From: Aricia agestis
Lineage: Eukaryota; Arthropoda; Insecta; Lepidoptera; Lycaenidae
DNA: 64,000 nt
NCBI RefSeq assembly: GCF_905147365.1
Contig: NC_056425.1
Location: 4,781,501 to 4,845,500 of the forward strand
Direction of reading: 5' to 3'
Shown in pieces: positions 1-9,440 of the stretch. The position numbers were made by a program, and so were the translations under genes. The notes under the pieces are model-generated. The model was not told the DNA's origin. It made no database searches and saw only the letters and a program-made list of their open reading frames with translations. The first letter of the stretch is position 1, and every line of letters begins with the position of its first letter.

Positions 1-10
1 GATCATTATT

Positions 11-50
11 GATGTTGGGATTTCTCATTTCTTTGAGAAATCCCAACATC
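11..50. repeat. 17-bp perfect hairpin
   Basis: The arms at 11-27 and 34-50 are perfect reverse complements around a 6-nt loop. No transposon context is visible. It may be a MITE remnant or a chance foldback. Confidence 0.7.
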
Positions 51-249
51 ACTAATTTTTTTTTCTTTTTTTTAACACTTTATGCAATTCACAAAGGCGG
101 GCCTAATGCCTTGTGGCATTTTCTCTTTTGTTTGTTTGAATGTTTCTACATAGAGGTCGAAGTCAAAAGTAACTCTTTCAGCCCGCTTCCACTTCCACAA
201 TGAACTCTTTATTATAAGGGAGACACAACATTACTTTTATACTGTTCGT

Positions 250-440
250 TCGTTTAAAGTTGGTTTAGCGTATGGGAACCGTACATTTTTCTGGGATAAA
301 AAGTATTCTATGTCATTTCCCGGGACTCCAAGTACCTCCTTACCAAATTTCAACAAAATCGGTTCAGCGGTTTGGGCGTGAAGGGGTAACACACAGGCAG
401 ACAGACAGACACATTTTCGCATTTATATATACAAATAAAG
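250..440 (-). mobile_element. Lep1-like Helitron fragment (family A)
   Basis: Read on the minus strand it shows the family-A order: an AT-rich start, GCGAAAATGT, a (GTCT)n stretch, a CGCTGAACCGATTTTG-type block and a GTACGGTTCCC-type block. It aligns with the full copies at 11922-12131 and 49008-49229. The CTAG 3' end is missing. Non-autonomous, with no coding capacity. Confidence 0.75.
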
Positions 441-445
441 ACTAA

Positions 446-583
446 GGATCTGTTTCACCACTTTCTGATAAAGTGCCGAATATGCTATCCACAACTTTTT
501 TGACAGATTATCCATACTTGATCTGTCAAGTTAATTGGTGGATAGCCAGTTCGTCACTTATCAGGAAGTGGTGAAACAGGCCC
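446..583. mobile_element. PIF/Harbinger-like MITE, TSD TAA
   Basis: Imperfect inverted repeat with ends of the form CTGTTTCACCA / TGGTGAAACAG, 138 bp, flanked by TAA at 443-445 and 584-586. A second copy lies at 54496-54621 with TSD TTA. A 3-bp TWA duplication and GGGCC-type ends fit PIF/Harbinger. No ORF. Confidence 0.8.
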
Positions 584-864
584 TAAAACTACTAAAACAT
601 AAAGGTATATTATGCTATTTGTTTGAGTATTGATAGAAACAACTTAAATAGGCTGTGTATATTCCATGTGTTGTAGTACAGTATTCGCAATAGTTCTACA
701 TCGCCTTTGTGAGACCAGCTCTATGATCTGTGCTCCAGATAAGTTCAACAATCAATAACACACTTTCTATCTTATCTGAGACCGGTTCTGTTAACAGACA
801 GTTAACACATAGTTAAGTGATGCATAAAACACTAATGCCCGTTTTTACCAACCGCCTCCGCTAA

Positions 865-997
865 CTGCCGCATTCAGAGACATTTAATTATGATTAAACT
901 TCAATTTAATGATGAGTTTTACAGTTAATGTATGAATATCTCAAAATGTTCAATTAATTACAATTTACAGCTAAGTATTCGTTTCTGAATGCGGCAG
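865..997. mobile_element. MITE, TSD TAA
   Basis: Perfect 14-bp terminal inverted repeat CTGCCGCATTCAGA, with TAA directly on both sides (862-864 and 998-1000). The interior is AT-rich and non-coding. The 3-bp TSD suggests PIF/Harbinger. Confidence 0.75.
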
Positions 998-1000
998 TAA

Positions 1001-1798
1001 GTGTTCCCTAAGCCTAACATATGCATCAAGATTTCACTAATTTTTGTGTATCATCTACGTCAATAGGAGAACTTTAGTAAAACATACGTTTTTTTAAAAC
1101 TTGTTTGTATTAAGGTGACGCCGCGTTAAAGTAAAAAACCGTGTTGGATATGTTTTAGATAGCTTGTTTTCTATGAGAGGCCGGCCCGGCTTCTCATAGA
1201 TAACAATAAATGGAACAGCAAGAAATGGAAAGGGTGTAAGCGACAAAATGTTTTTTGCCGCGTAATTTAAAAATGTAGGTTTAGATTATTTAGGTCTTTT
1301 TGATTGATTATTCTGTGTTATAAAAGTTGAGAAATCGTGTTATGCTATGGGTAATTCAAAGACAAAGATATGATGAATACTGACAATGAACTTTAATTTC
1401 TTAGCTTTAGTCATTGCTGAGAAAAATCGATATCGCTACAGCCAAATTATCAAGGCGTCGCCTTAAGAGATACATGACCCTAAAAGACCGCTAGGGAGCG
1501 GTTGCTGAAAACAGGCATATCTCTTATTTCTCATCAAACAGGCGTTTTAAATTTTAATCAACTTACTATAGTATCATTAAACAACGATATGGAACGTAAT
1601 CTACACCACTTAGACCGGAAATCCCTCCGGGATAGCCCAGAATATCCCACGAGAGAGTTCGGGACGTCCACGGGATAGCTCTGTTTAAAAAGTTATTATG
1701 GATAATGTCATTGATGTTGAAATTGATTGTGTTATACTTGGAGATTTAAAAAGAGGTTGTGTTTCATTATTAAAACCTATTTAAGCTAAACTAAAACG
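1001..1798. other. No gene seen; one short palindrome
   Basis: No ORF of interest. The only structure noticed is a 9-bp inverted repeat TCTATGAGA at 1170-1178 and 1192-1200 around a GC-rich centre. Confidence 0.5.
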
Positions 1799-1925
1799 TA
1801 TACAGGGTGGGTGAAACAGGGTTATTGTGTATGACGTGTCTCTTGCATAGCTTAACATTAGCATAATTACTGTAAAAGTAGCAGCGCTGAAAGTGTCACT
1901 TTTGTCTTCCGTGTTTCTATGAGAT
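1799..1925 (+). mobile_element. Diverged fragment of the CAGGGTGTAACA MITE
   Basis: It starts with an ATACAGGGTG-like end and contains GTAGCAGCGCTGAAAG, which is diagnostic of the hairpin MITE at 40651-40916. The other arm and the opposite end are not recognisable, so assignment is tentative. Confidence 0.4.
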
Positions 1926-1960
1926 TGACTTGACGAAACAGACGAACCATAAGTATATAA

Positions 1961-2142
1961 TCTTATATATAAAATTCTCGTGTCACAATGTTCGTTCCCG
2001 TACTCCTCCGAAACGGCTTGACCGATTCTCATGAAATTTTGTGAGCATATTGAGTAGGTCTGAGAATCGGCCAACATCTATATTTCATACCAAAAATTTC
2101 TATATGGCAAAACAACGTTTGCCGGGACGGTTATGGCAATAA
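1961..2142 (+). mobile_element. Helitron fragment (family B)
   Basis: It starts TCTTATATATAAAATTCTCG, continues with a CTCCGAAACGGCTTGACCGA block and ends in CGTTTGCCGGGA. The same order occurs at 11642-12170. The terminal CTAG is replaced by unrelated sequence, so the copy is decayed or truncated. Confidence 0.7.
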
Positions 2143-2539
2143 ATGAAACATTCGTGAAAATTAGATGCATCTTAGTGATTTTTTTCTATCGAGAAAATTT
2201 TAAGATATCGTGTTTTTGCTCAGATCGAATTCTCGGAAATATAATGTAGTATCTAATTTAAGAAAATGAAACAATTCGGGGCTTATTTTCAAGTATAAAA
2301 ATGAATTATAAAATCGACATTTTAGGGTTAGTCGCCCCCTTAATGACCATAATTATAAATAACTTATTATCTGCGGAACCCTGGTAAGTGGAGTACGCTC
2401 GGTGTGAGAGTACAGGCATAACTCAATAATTTTCGTTCGCCGCCCACGCGCGAATTCCGACAATTTTCTGCACAAGATTGCCTAAAATGTGAAAATTATT
2501 TTAGCTCATCATCACCATCAGCAATGAAATGCATAATAA
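2143..2539. other. No feature recognised
   Basis: Low-complexity AT-rich DNA. I see no coding potential and no clear repeat boundary. Confidence 0.5.
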
Positions 2540-3065
2540 TAATAGCTCCCACACCGATTTCGGTGACGGTGGCCGATTTCATTGAAACCAGGCCAGCTCG
2601 CAGGAGTAATTTTATAGTGCCCAAGTGTGTGCGCAGTACACAAGAACGCTCTCTATTCCTTTACTCTCATAACCCAGTGGGACGGAAGACCGACACGACC
2701 GGCGAGAGATTCCTCTCAATCAATTCAGCAAATGAATTGTCAAAACTGTCAAACTGACAAATGTCAAATCAGTGCAAAAATACAGAAATGAATTGCAAGC
2801 AGAGTTGCATTTTGCGATTTTAGAAAAATGAATCATATTATGATTCATATCATGATTCTTCGAAGCGACCATTTTAGCCCTGCAGGCGCAGGACCGACTT
2901 TTTACATGCCCATCCGACGCATGGATCATCTTACTTGTCAGACAATCAGGTGATCAGCCTGCATTGTCCTAACCAAGCTTGGAAATAACATGTTTCCCAC
3001 GCGGAAATCGAACACATGACCTCCGAGTCAAGAGCCGCGCTCTATACCACTAGACCACGGAGGCG
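2540..3065 (-). mobile_element. tRNA-derived SINE (family A), interrupted
   Basis: The tRNA-like head is at the 3065 end. It has an A-box-like TGGTCTAGTGG and a decayed B box. A roughly 350-nt body follows, ending in an (ATT)n tail near 2540. A MITE (2711-2882) splits the body at a CAG in GATCAGGCGCAGG. Intact relatives are at 22048-22432, 46548-46880 and 57947-58312. Pol III transcription from the internal boxes is inferred. Confidence 0.9.
2711..2882. mobile_element. CWG-target MITE inside a SINE
   Basis: It matches the family at 17708-17931 and 24708-24897 and ends GACCATTTTAGCCCTG followed by CAG. The opposite terminal repeat is missing, so the left junction carries a deletion. It is younger than the SINE it interrupts. 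Confidence 0.8.
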
Positions 3066-3213
3066 TTTGAAGGGCGAGTGAAATGCATCACTAATATTAT
3101 AAATCCGATGACCCGGTGAAATTCGTATAAGTTCCTACATAAACGTGTATATAGGTAATAGGTATGTTTGCTCTTCACGTTTAAAGTAGAGTATACTTTC
3201 CTACCTTTCTTTT

Positions 3214-3488
3214 AAGAAATAAGCGCGCAAACGAGCAAACGGGTCACCTGATGGAAAGTAACTTCCGTCGCCCATGGACACTCGCAGCATCAGAAGAGCT
3301 GCAGATACGTTGCCGGCCTTTTAAGAGGGATAGGGTAATAGGGGAGGGTAGGGAATAGGGTAGGGGATTGGGCCTCCGGTAAACTCACTCACTCGGCGAA
3401 ACACAGCGCAAGCGCTGTTTCACATCGGTTTTCTGTGAGCCCGTGGTATTTCTCCGGTCGAGCCGGCCCATTCGTGCTCGCCCACGTC
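3214..3488 (-). mobile_element. Poly(A) retroposon (family P)
   Basis: On the minus strand it shows a CGAGCACGAATGGGCCGG start, a CGGTTTTCTGTGAG-complement block, a C-rich minisatellite (CCCTAYCCTATTCC type), GGCCGGCAACG, then CAGGTGACCCGTTTGCTCG and an A-rich end. Relatives are at 12658-13029, 15358-15689, 49328-49528 and 52886-53218. It has no ORF. Whether it is a SINE or a LINE 3' end is unresolved. Confidence 0.8.
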
Positions 3489-3827
3489 AAAAACTCGTCA
3501 CTACCTTTTTTACCCTGCATTGAAATATTTAAAACCGACACCGAATTTTGATTAATTACAGACTACAGTTAGCCAGTAACATGTGTAAAATATTTCAGGT
3601 TCGATACAAATTGAGTGAAATTGGATGAATCGACCACAAAAAGCTTCATGTGCCATACAAAATCCGTTCAAAGGCTTTCACGAAAATTAGTTTTTGACGT
3701 GCGACAGTTCTTTGAGCGCTCGTGTGTGGGTTCATTAGTGATTTTGTTAAAGTTTTTATAAAACCTCTCAGTTGGACAACGTAGGCGAAACTCTAAACCA
3801 GCCATTGTCAAAGCCTTGTGGTTGCCG
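3489..3827. other. No feature recognised
   Basis: AT-rich unique-looking sequence with no ORF or repeat boundary that I can support. Confidence 0.45.
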
Positions 3828-4036
3828 TACATAAATTGTATACCTAGCGGAATAGAGAAACAAAGGCCTGAGCATGCGAGATGTCACTATCAGTAAGAAG
3901 ATACATGGCAGGAGAACTCTTTTTTTGACGTACAGTCGGCACTTATCGGGACGTTGACAATTTAATCTCATAGAATTCACGTTCAATCGTGCTTCTGTAA
4001 GTGTATACGTACACATATTTTTACACTCATCATCAA
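3828..4036 (+). mobile_element. Partial copy of the GGAATAGAG MITE
   Basis: It shares a long block with 53875-54090: CGGAATAGAGAAACAAAGGC, GAGATGTCACTATCAGTAA, GTCGGCACTTATCGG, GTGTATACGTACACA. The right terminal repeat present in the 53.9-kb copy is absent here. Confidence 0.7.
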
Positions 4037-4039
4037 CAA

Positions 4040-4138
4040 TCCTAATCAAACTTGGAAATAACATGTTTCCAACGCGGGAATCGAACCCACGACCTCCGAG
4101 TCAGGAGCCGAGCTCTGAACCACTGGACCACGGAGGCT
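4040..4138 (-). mobile_element. SINE family A, head only
   Basis: Only the tRNA-like 5' part is present. It has the B box GGTTCGATTCC and an A-box-like segment with one change (TGGTCCAGTGG). The body and tail are missing. It abuts the 3828-4036 fragment on one side. Confidence 0.8.
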
Positions 4139-4156
4139 TGAGCGCCTCACAACAGT

Positions 4157-4299
4157 AGGCCTACTACGAAACCGTTTTGAGACTCAAACAATCGGACAAG
4201 AACGCCTCGTCCTGCTCTAACAACGTCGTTTCACGTTTGTTAGACTAGGACGCAGCATTCTCGTTCGATTGTTTAAGTCTCAAAACTAGTAGTAGGTCT
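4157..4299. mobile_element. Hairpin MITE, AGGCCTACTAC ends
   Basis: Imperfect inverted repeat of about 50 bp per arm. Both arms contain GTTTTGAGACT(C/T)AAACAATCG. The TSD is unclear. Confidence 0.7.
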
Positions 4300-4384
4300 C
4301 CAGAATTCGAATGAAGTCTGAATACGTTACGGAGATACGTCAAGAGTAACAATAATTAACTTTAATGTATTTAAGATTTTTACC

Positions 4385-4420
4385 CTACGAATAGTAAAAA
4401 CTAGTTTTTATTATTCGCAG
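4385..4420. mobile_element. 36-bp minimal hAT-like element, TSD TTTTTACC
   Basis: The whole element is two terminal repeats joined head to head (CTACGAATAGTAAAAACTA and its near reverse complement). Perfect 8-bp direct repeats TTTTTACC lie at 4377-4384 and 4421-4428. The termini match the 221-bp element at 5782-6002, so this is either an extreme internal deletion or a post-insertion collapse of that family. Confidence 0.8.
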
Positions 4421-4733
4421 TTTTTACCCAAATTAAATACATTTTCTGTGAACCTTTTCATTAAAATTTAAATTGAAGCAATCATCAAACCCACGTGTTT
4501 ATTTGATTTTTCACAAGTCACAACAGCAACACAATGCAATGAATGTGTGAACAACACAATACCTATAACTAATGGCGTTTAGTTTGTTCATAATTTCTGA
4601 AAGTCATAAAATTTTCACTGCCGTCACAAGGTTCGGGGTTTTATTCGTTTATTAACTAATTACATTTGTAGTTTTTAATGCCATTATAATCTCAAACGTA
4701 TTGTTATTAATGTGTGATTTATTTTGATTTAAT

Positions 4734-4756
<23 letters not shown>

Positions 4757-4766
<10 letters not shown>

Positions 4767-4903
4767 TTTAAAATTGGGGCCGTCTATAGACTGTTCGTCC
4801 ATATCCTTTTTTTGTTATTTTATTATTTAGATTTTTCGCACCAAGGATAATTGAAATAATATTATGAATTTTAATTAATTGTGGTCCATCACGCCATGGA
4901 CAC

Positions 4904-4912
<9 letters not shown>
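4757..4912 (-). repeat. Tail segment T attached to the viral insert
   Basis: On the minus strand it runs from GTGTCCATGGCGTGATGG to CAGTCTATAGACGGCC, bounded by A-runs on both sides. The same segment follows the helicase 3' UTR in copy 2 (31110-31245). A third copy occurs without helicase inside a Helitron at 28460-28575. Its origin is unknown. A LINE or SINE 3' end is the simplest guess. Confidence 0.8.
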
Positions 4913-4934
<22 letters not shown>

Positions 4935-5145
4935 TATATATATATATATATGTGTATATGTATATTTAATAGAATAGAGTATAATATGTTATACATATAA
5001 TAAATAAATATATACATTTATTGTTTTATAAATTGCATAATAATAATATTAATGTTTTGAACGGTGAGGTCCCAGTCGGTGTGGCGGCCAGTAGATCCGA
5101 CATTTTCCGATTTCCTTAGATTTTATGCTGCTCCACCCTTTGCCT

Positions 5146-5449
5146 TTAGATGTTGTGACATTGGCTTGGTGGAGAGGGGTCACTCAAGCTGGGTGGAGTT
5201 TCTAGGTTGTTAAAAAGACATCGTTCTGTGTCGAATCTACCCGCCATGTGGCTTAGGACTTTATCGTTCCTGTCTTTTATAGCCATTTTTATATTATAAT
5301 CTCTTATGTGTTCGGTTGACACCTCCGTGGCTCTTTTTATGAAGCTTGCCACAGCGTCTCCATCAGTGTCAGTGTAATAGACACAGGTGTTAGTGTGCCG
5401 GGATATGGCTACAACTGCATGAGGAACGCTGTCATGGATTGCCAGCTTG
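5146..5449 (-). pseudogene. Viral SF1 helicase C-terminus, copy 1 (EVE)
   Basis: The frame ends at a TAA near 5146. Its last 68 codons encode the same residues as the end of the frame at 30162-30863, and the shared region reaches 5' just far enough to include motif VI (VAISRHT) of alphavirus-like superfamily 1 helicases. Motifs I to V are absent because of 5' truncation, so it cannot make an active enzyme. Family assignment rests on these motifs seen in the longer copy. Function as host protein is not supported. It could still be a source of antiviral small RNAs, which is inference. Confidence 0.75.
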
Positions 5450-5466
5450 ATTTAATGGTTTCTTAT

Positions 5467-5773
5467 CGGCTCTTGTCATTTTAGTTCTGCATGCCATTGT
5501 AAGACGCGCGATGTGTTGCGAGGAATGTGTTTTTCGAATAAGTCCTATAGTCTTTTTTACTGCTGTTCATAAGAATCCCTACCCGCCATCTACAAAATAT
5601 GATTTTATTTTTATGGAAACCATTTAGCAACCCGTGATGCACTGCCGCTGGGCAGTACTGGGCTAAATGCAGCTAAATGTATGAAAATACGACGTCTAGA
5701 GGCGTGGTGTGCGGCGTGGGGGAACGAAAATTTTTTAAAGTGTGCGTGACCTTTAAGTATGTGTAATTCATTA
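5467..5773. other. Mostly unassigned; half of a MITE
   Basis: Positions 5507-5535 (GATGTGTTGCGAGGAATGTG) match the left end of the MITE at 36850-37009, whose right half appears at about 6200-6315. The DNA between could be a later insertion into that MITE, or the halves may be independent. Nothing else recognised. Confidence 0.4.
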
Positions 5774-5781
5774 TAGGTGAC

Positions 5782-6002
5782 CTACGAATAATAAAAACTA
5801 AGGAAAAGTAACCCGTCAAAAATCATGCTCCACAATACATGTCAAAAAAGTGTACCTTAGCCTATACACATTTTAATACATTTGCAATATTTAGGTGACC
5901 TTGAGCGGTACTAGGCTGACGTTACATGATAGATCAAAAGGAACCAAATTTAAAACGGTAATAGTATGGGAGTTACAATTCCTTAGTTTTTATTATTCGT
6001 AG
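5782..6002. mobile_element. hAT-like MITE, TSD TAGGTGAC
   Basis: Terminal inverted repeat CTACGAATAATAAAAACTA with perfect 8-bp direct repeats TAGGTGAC at 5774-5781 and 6003-6010. Eight-bp TSDs are the hAT hallmark. It is 221 bp and non-coding. Confidence 0.85.
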
Positions 6003-6199
6003 TAGGTGACAGTACAAATGTCTGATACCTCTACGGTGACAGTACAAAATGCCACTGCTTGTATGAGAAATCGATCGTCTTGAAGCGTACTCTCTGTGGC
6101 TCGACCTAAACTCATACGTCGACAGGCGTACTGTCGTATCGCTTTTTAACATTTTTTAAGAACTTACGTCTATGGGCGGCACTGTCCGTCAACGTGTTA

Positions 6200-6315
6200 A
6201 GATCCAATAGCATTGCTTCATTGACATGAGCTTGCCGTGACATCGCTTAACGCAGCGATTCTATTGGATCTTAAAAACACATTCCTCGCAACACATCTCT
6301 GGTGGAAACGAAGCC
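6200..6315. mobile_element. Right half of the CGCAGCC MITE
   Basis: It contains the inner arm pair flanking CTTCATTGACATGAGCTTGC and the end CTCGCAACACATCTCTGGTG, then TAA. The full element is at 36850-37009 with TSD TTA, so this is a PIF/Harbinger-like MITE fragment. Confidence 0.7.
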
Positions 6316-7379
6316 TAAGGGTCAATTTATAATAGCGCAGAGTCGAAGCGAAGCGAAGTGAATTCCCAAAAACTGAACACCGAAAATTCAACCTTAACTC
6401 CAGAGCGTAACGCATACATTACCCCTGCGAGGCCAATCAGCGTTGGTCGGGCGTATTCACGCGAATTCGCGCGGATGCACGCGCCTTTTTAAATTCTCAG
6501 AAGTAATAAAGCGCGTTAACGCTTTGTAGCCTAGTAAACGAATGATTCTGATTGGAAAAGTCGAAAGCAGAAATTTTGAGTTTGGTACCTTGTTTAGACT
6601 AGTTAGGAGATAAACATACAAAAAGTCCTGATCCCTCCGAGGTGAGCCCGATGGAGGTGGGGGGCAAAGAAGGTCCCGTTTTTTGGTTTTTTGCTTACTC
6701 ATCATAAACGGTGCTTCGTACGAAATTATCTTGTACTACATAATAAAAGCTGATTAAATTCTCTACAACTTTGTCGTTATTGAGTTACAGCCTGGAGACA
6801 GACAGACGGACATACTCCCATATTCTCTACAACTTTGTCATTTACAGTTTGTATCTATTTCCAATCATTGCCTCGCTATCAGCTTCTAAAATTGGCCGAG
6901 TGTGTGTTTTAGGGTTTCGTACCGAAAGGGTAAGGGTTGTCCGTCTGTCTGTCCGTCTGTCTGTCCTCAAGTTTGCCATATACGATTACTTTCCAGAAAT
7001 CATTCCTAACCAGCAACACTATAAATTGATGCAATAATATAGGGTGTTTTTTTTGTGATTTTCTCTTACCTTCTCTTCATTAACTTTTTTCTCCCATGGT
7101 TTAGAGATTTTTCGTCATACAATAAAATGTTTAACTTTTCAAGCCCTTTCATTTGGAGTATGTCTCAAAGTGGTACATTAGTTTGGACGATATCCCCCTC
7201 CTTCTTTGAAAATTAATTATTAATTATTTATTTTATTTAAATTTTATTTTTAATTATTAAAGGTTAAATATAACTAAGTATTTTGTGAACATTTCAGCCT
7301 ACCTTATGCCATGATAGATATCGAGCAAAAAATTGCAAAAAAAATCAAGTTTGTTGTATGAGAGCCCTCCTAAAATATA

Positions 7380-7557
7380 AAAAATTATTTTGTTTTTAGT
7401 ATTTATTGTTATAGCGGCAAGAGAAATACATAATCTCTGAAAATTTCAACTCTCTAGCTATTATCGTTCTTGAGTTACAGCCTGGAGACAGACAGACGGA
7501 CAGACAGACGGACAAACAGATGGACAGACAACAAAGTCTCAGTAATAGGGCCCCGTT
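7380..7557 (+). repeat. Lepidopteran GGGTTCCGTAC-type repeat, 3' half
   Basis: It shows ATTGTTATAGCGGCAAGAGA, then GAGTTACAGCCTGGAGACAG, a (GACG)n stretch and AGTAATAGGGCCCCGTTTTT. Similar copies are at 20510-20715 and 52370-52530. It lies inside the 6320-9273 region. Confidence 0.7.
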
Positions 7558-7950
7558 TTTAACCGACTTCCAAAAAACGAGGAGGTTATATATTCGCCTG
7601 TGGATATTTTTTTTGTATGTTCGACCTCTACTCCGCCGTTTGTGAACCGATTTTCAAAATTTTTGTTTTGTTATATTAGGTTTCACTCCAATTTGGTCCC
7701 ATTTTCACAAAAGTGGTGATCTGATGATGAGATCCATGAGTAATCGAGGGAACTCCTCAAAATTTATATGGAAACATATGGTGATTTTGGTTTTATGAGA
7801 AACATCCTAAGCATATGCTACCAAAACGCAAGATTTTGCACCAAGGTATGGTTCCGAAGATACCAAGAGAACTCCGGATTCCTTATAGATACAAGTTTGG
7901 GGGTATATGCTTCAATGCAAATTACATTCATCATCATCATCATCATCACT
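7558..7950 (+). repeat. AACCGACTTCC repeat with (CAT)n end
   Basis: It begins AACCGACTTCCAAAAAACGA and ends in ATTCATCATCATCATC. An inverted copy occupies about 14440-14860, sharing TAATCGAGGGAACTCCTCAA and AGCATATGCTACCAA. No coding capacity: ORFs here come from the triplet repeat. Confidence 0.7.
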
Positions 7951-8581
7951 ACCATGTCAGAGTCACCAATGTCACAACTCACATGGTTGTATATGGATAC
8001 AATATACACACAATACCATAAAATATCATCAGTCATCACGTTATGTCCTAATTTATTTGGTATATTTCAAAGCGATTTTGATATAAAAAAATATCCTTAA
8101 TGTTGTTTCATAATATTGTTTCAAAATACATAATATTTCAAGTACCACAAAATTGAACATAAGTAACAAATTCAACCTTTACTCCAGAGCGTAAGGCACA
8201 CATTTGGGTTGGACTGAAGGAAACGAGACACTATGGAAAAAATACTTAGTTAACCTCTTATAACCACCCCTTTTGAATATAACTATCGATAGGGGGCGCC
8301 AAGGGGAGCAAAAAAGCTCAGATAAACTTTTCTCAAAAATCAACCCCCGGCCAGTTACAGGTCGATACAACGATATCAAAATACTTAGATACGACGTATG
8401 CCGTCAAAACTGTAGCAATGTTTTTGCATGCAAAATGTGTATCGAGAAAATATTGTCTTTTTTGTCTTACAGTAATCTAATAAATATCATATGCTACTTT
8501 CTCTTTCGCTCATTTTACGCTTCGCTTTGATTTTTCTCTTAAAATGGAAGACAATAATTTAAATATTAATAAAATCTTAGT

Positions 8582-8665
8582 AATTTTGAAGTCGGTGCCA
8601 GTTCCAAAAGTTTCAAATATTCTGTCAGAGAACTAAAGGTTCAGTATCTGGTACCGACTTCAAAA
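8582..8665. mobile_element. Small inverted-repeat element
   Basis: Ends ATTTTGAAGTCGGT / ACCGACTTCAAAAT are perfect inverted repeats 84 bp apart. The outer motif resembles the AACCGACTTC termini at 7558 and 61313. Confidence 0.6.
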
Positions 8666-9321
8666 TGATGAAGATTGAGTACAGAAATAGTTGAAATTTA
8701 GCCGAATTCGGAAAAAGGCACTATTAGATAGGAAAAATTATTTAATACTTTTTAGTTCATATTATAAGGATGTTATTACTGTTTTTACCTTGGAAGTCGA
8801 TTTTATTTTTTTGTTAAAAATAATAATTACCCTTTGGGTACGAAACCCTAAAAAACACACTTTTGAAAATCAGTCAATTTTAGAAGCTCATAGCGAGGCA
8901 ATGATTGGAGATAGATACTAAGTGTAAAAGACGAAGTTGTAGAGAATTTAATTAGCTTTTATTATGTACTAGAAGAGAATTTCGTATGAAGCACCGTTTT
9001 TGATCAGTAAGCAAAAAACCAAAAAACGGGAGCTTCTTTGCCCAGCCCCAACCTCCCTCGGGCTCGCCTGGGAGGGGCCAAGACTTTTAGTATGTTTATC
9101 TCCTAACTACTCTAAACAAAGTATTAAAGTTAAAATTTCTGCTTTCGACTTTTCCAAGCAGACCATTTTGGGCATTCGTTTACGAGGCTATTGGAGTTAA
9201 AGTTGAATTTGTTATGTTCAGTTTTAATAATTCGCTTCGATGCACTTCGACTGTGCGCTAGTATAAATTGACCAATGGATTTATGTACCAAAGTCCGCGC
9301 AAACGCGCGGACCGCTACACC

Positions 9322-9440
9322 GCGAGATCTATTATATACATTTCCGTTGTCTGGTACCCGTAACACAAGTCCTTCAGGTACTTAGCACGGGGACAGACTG
9401 ACGTGGTGTGAAGCGTCCATAGATATTATTATTATTATTT
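9322..9440 (+). mobile_element. SINE family B, 3' part
   Basis: Contains CCGTTGTCTGGTACC, CAGACTGACGTGGTGTGAAG and a (TATT)n tail, matching the 3' halves at 37648-37940 and 56868-57139. The tRNA-like head is missing. Confidence 0.8.

Larger units (their letters stand above)
4738..5449 (-). mobile_element. Retrotransposed viral-helicase insert, copy 1
   Basis: This insert sits between direct repeats TTGATTTAATGGTTT (about 4724-4738 and 5450-5466), with its poly(T) side at the low coordinate, as expected for target-primed reverse transcription in minus orientation. On the minus strand it reads: the C-terminal part of the helicase frame, 3' UTR, (TA)n and poly(A), a roughly 135-nt extra segment, then a second poly(A). 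Where it overlaps copy 2 (30161-31270) the two look identical apart from simple-repeat lengths and a substitution or so in the tail segment. The 5' end is truncated further in than in copy 2. Confidence 0.85.
6320..9273. mobile_element. 2.95-kb region with long inverted repeats
   Basis: Both ends read GGTCAATTTATA inward and continue as imperfect inverted repeats for roughly 480-620 bp: left 6320-6940, right about 8800-9273. Shared blocks include AAAAGTCGAAAGCAGAAATTT, TAGTTAGGAGATAAACATAC, GGTTTTTTGCTTACT and CCAATCATTGCCTCGCTAT. The middle holds other repeats and no transposase ORF. It may be one large non-autonomous transposon, or two copies of one repeat inserted in opposite orientation. 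Confidence 0.6.

Noticed and set aside
7768..8100. 110-codon ORF with a histidine or isoleucine run
   Set aside because: The run is the (CAT)n end of a dispersed repeat, and all frames there are open.
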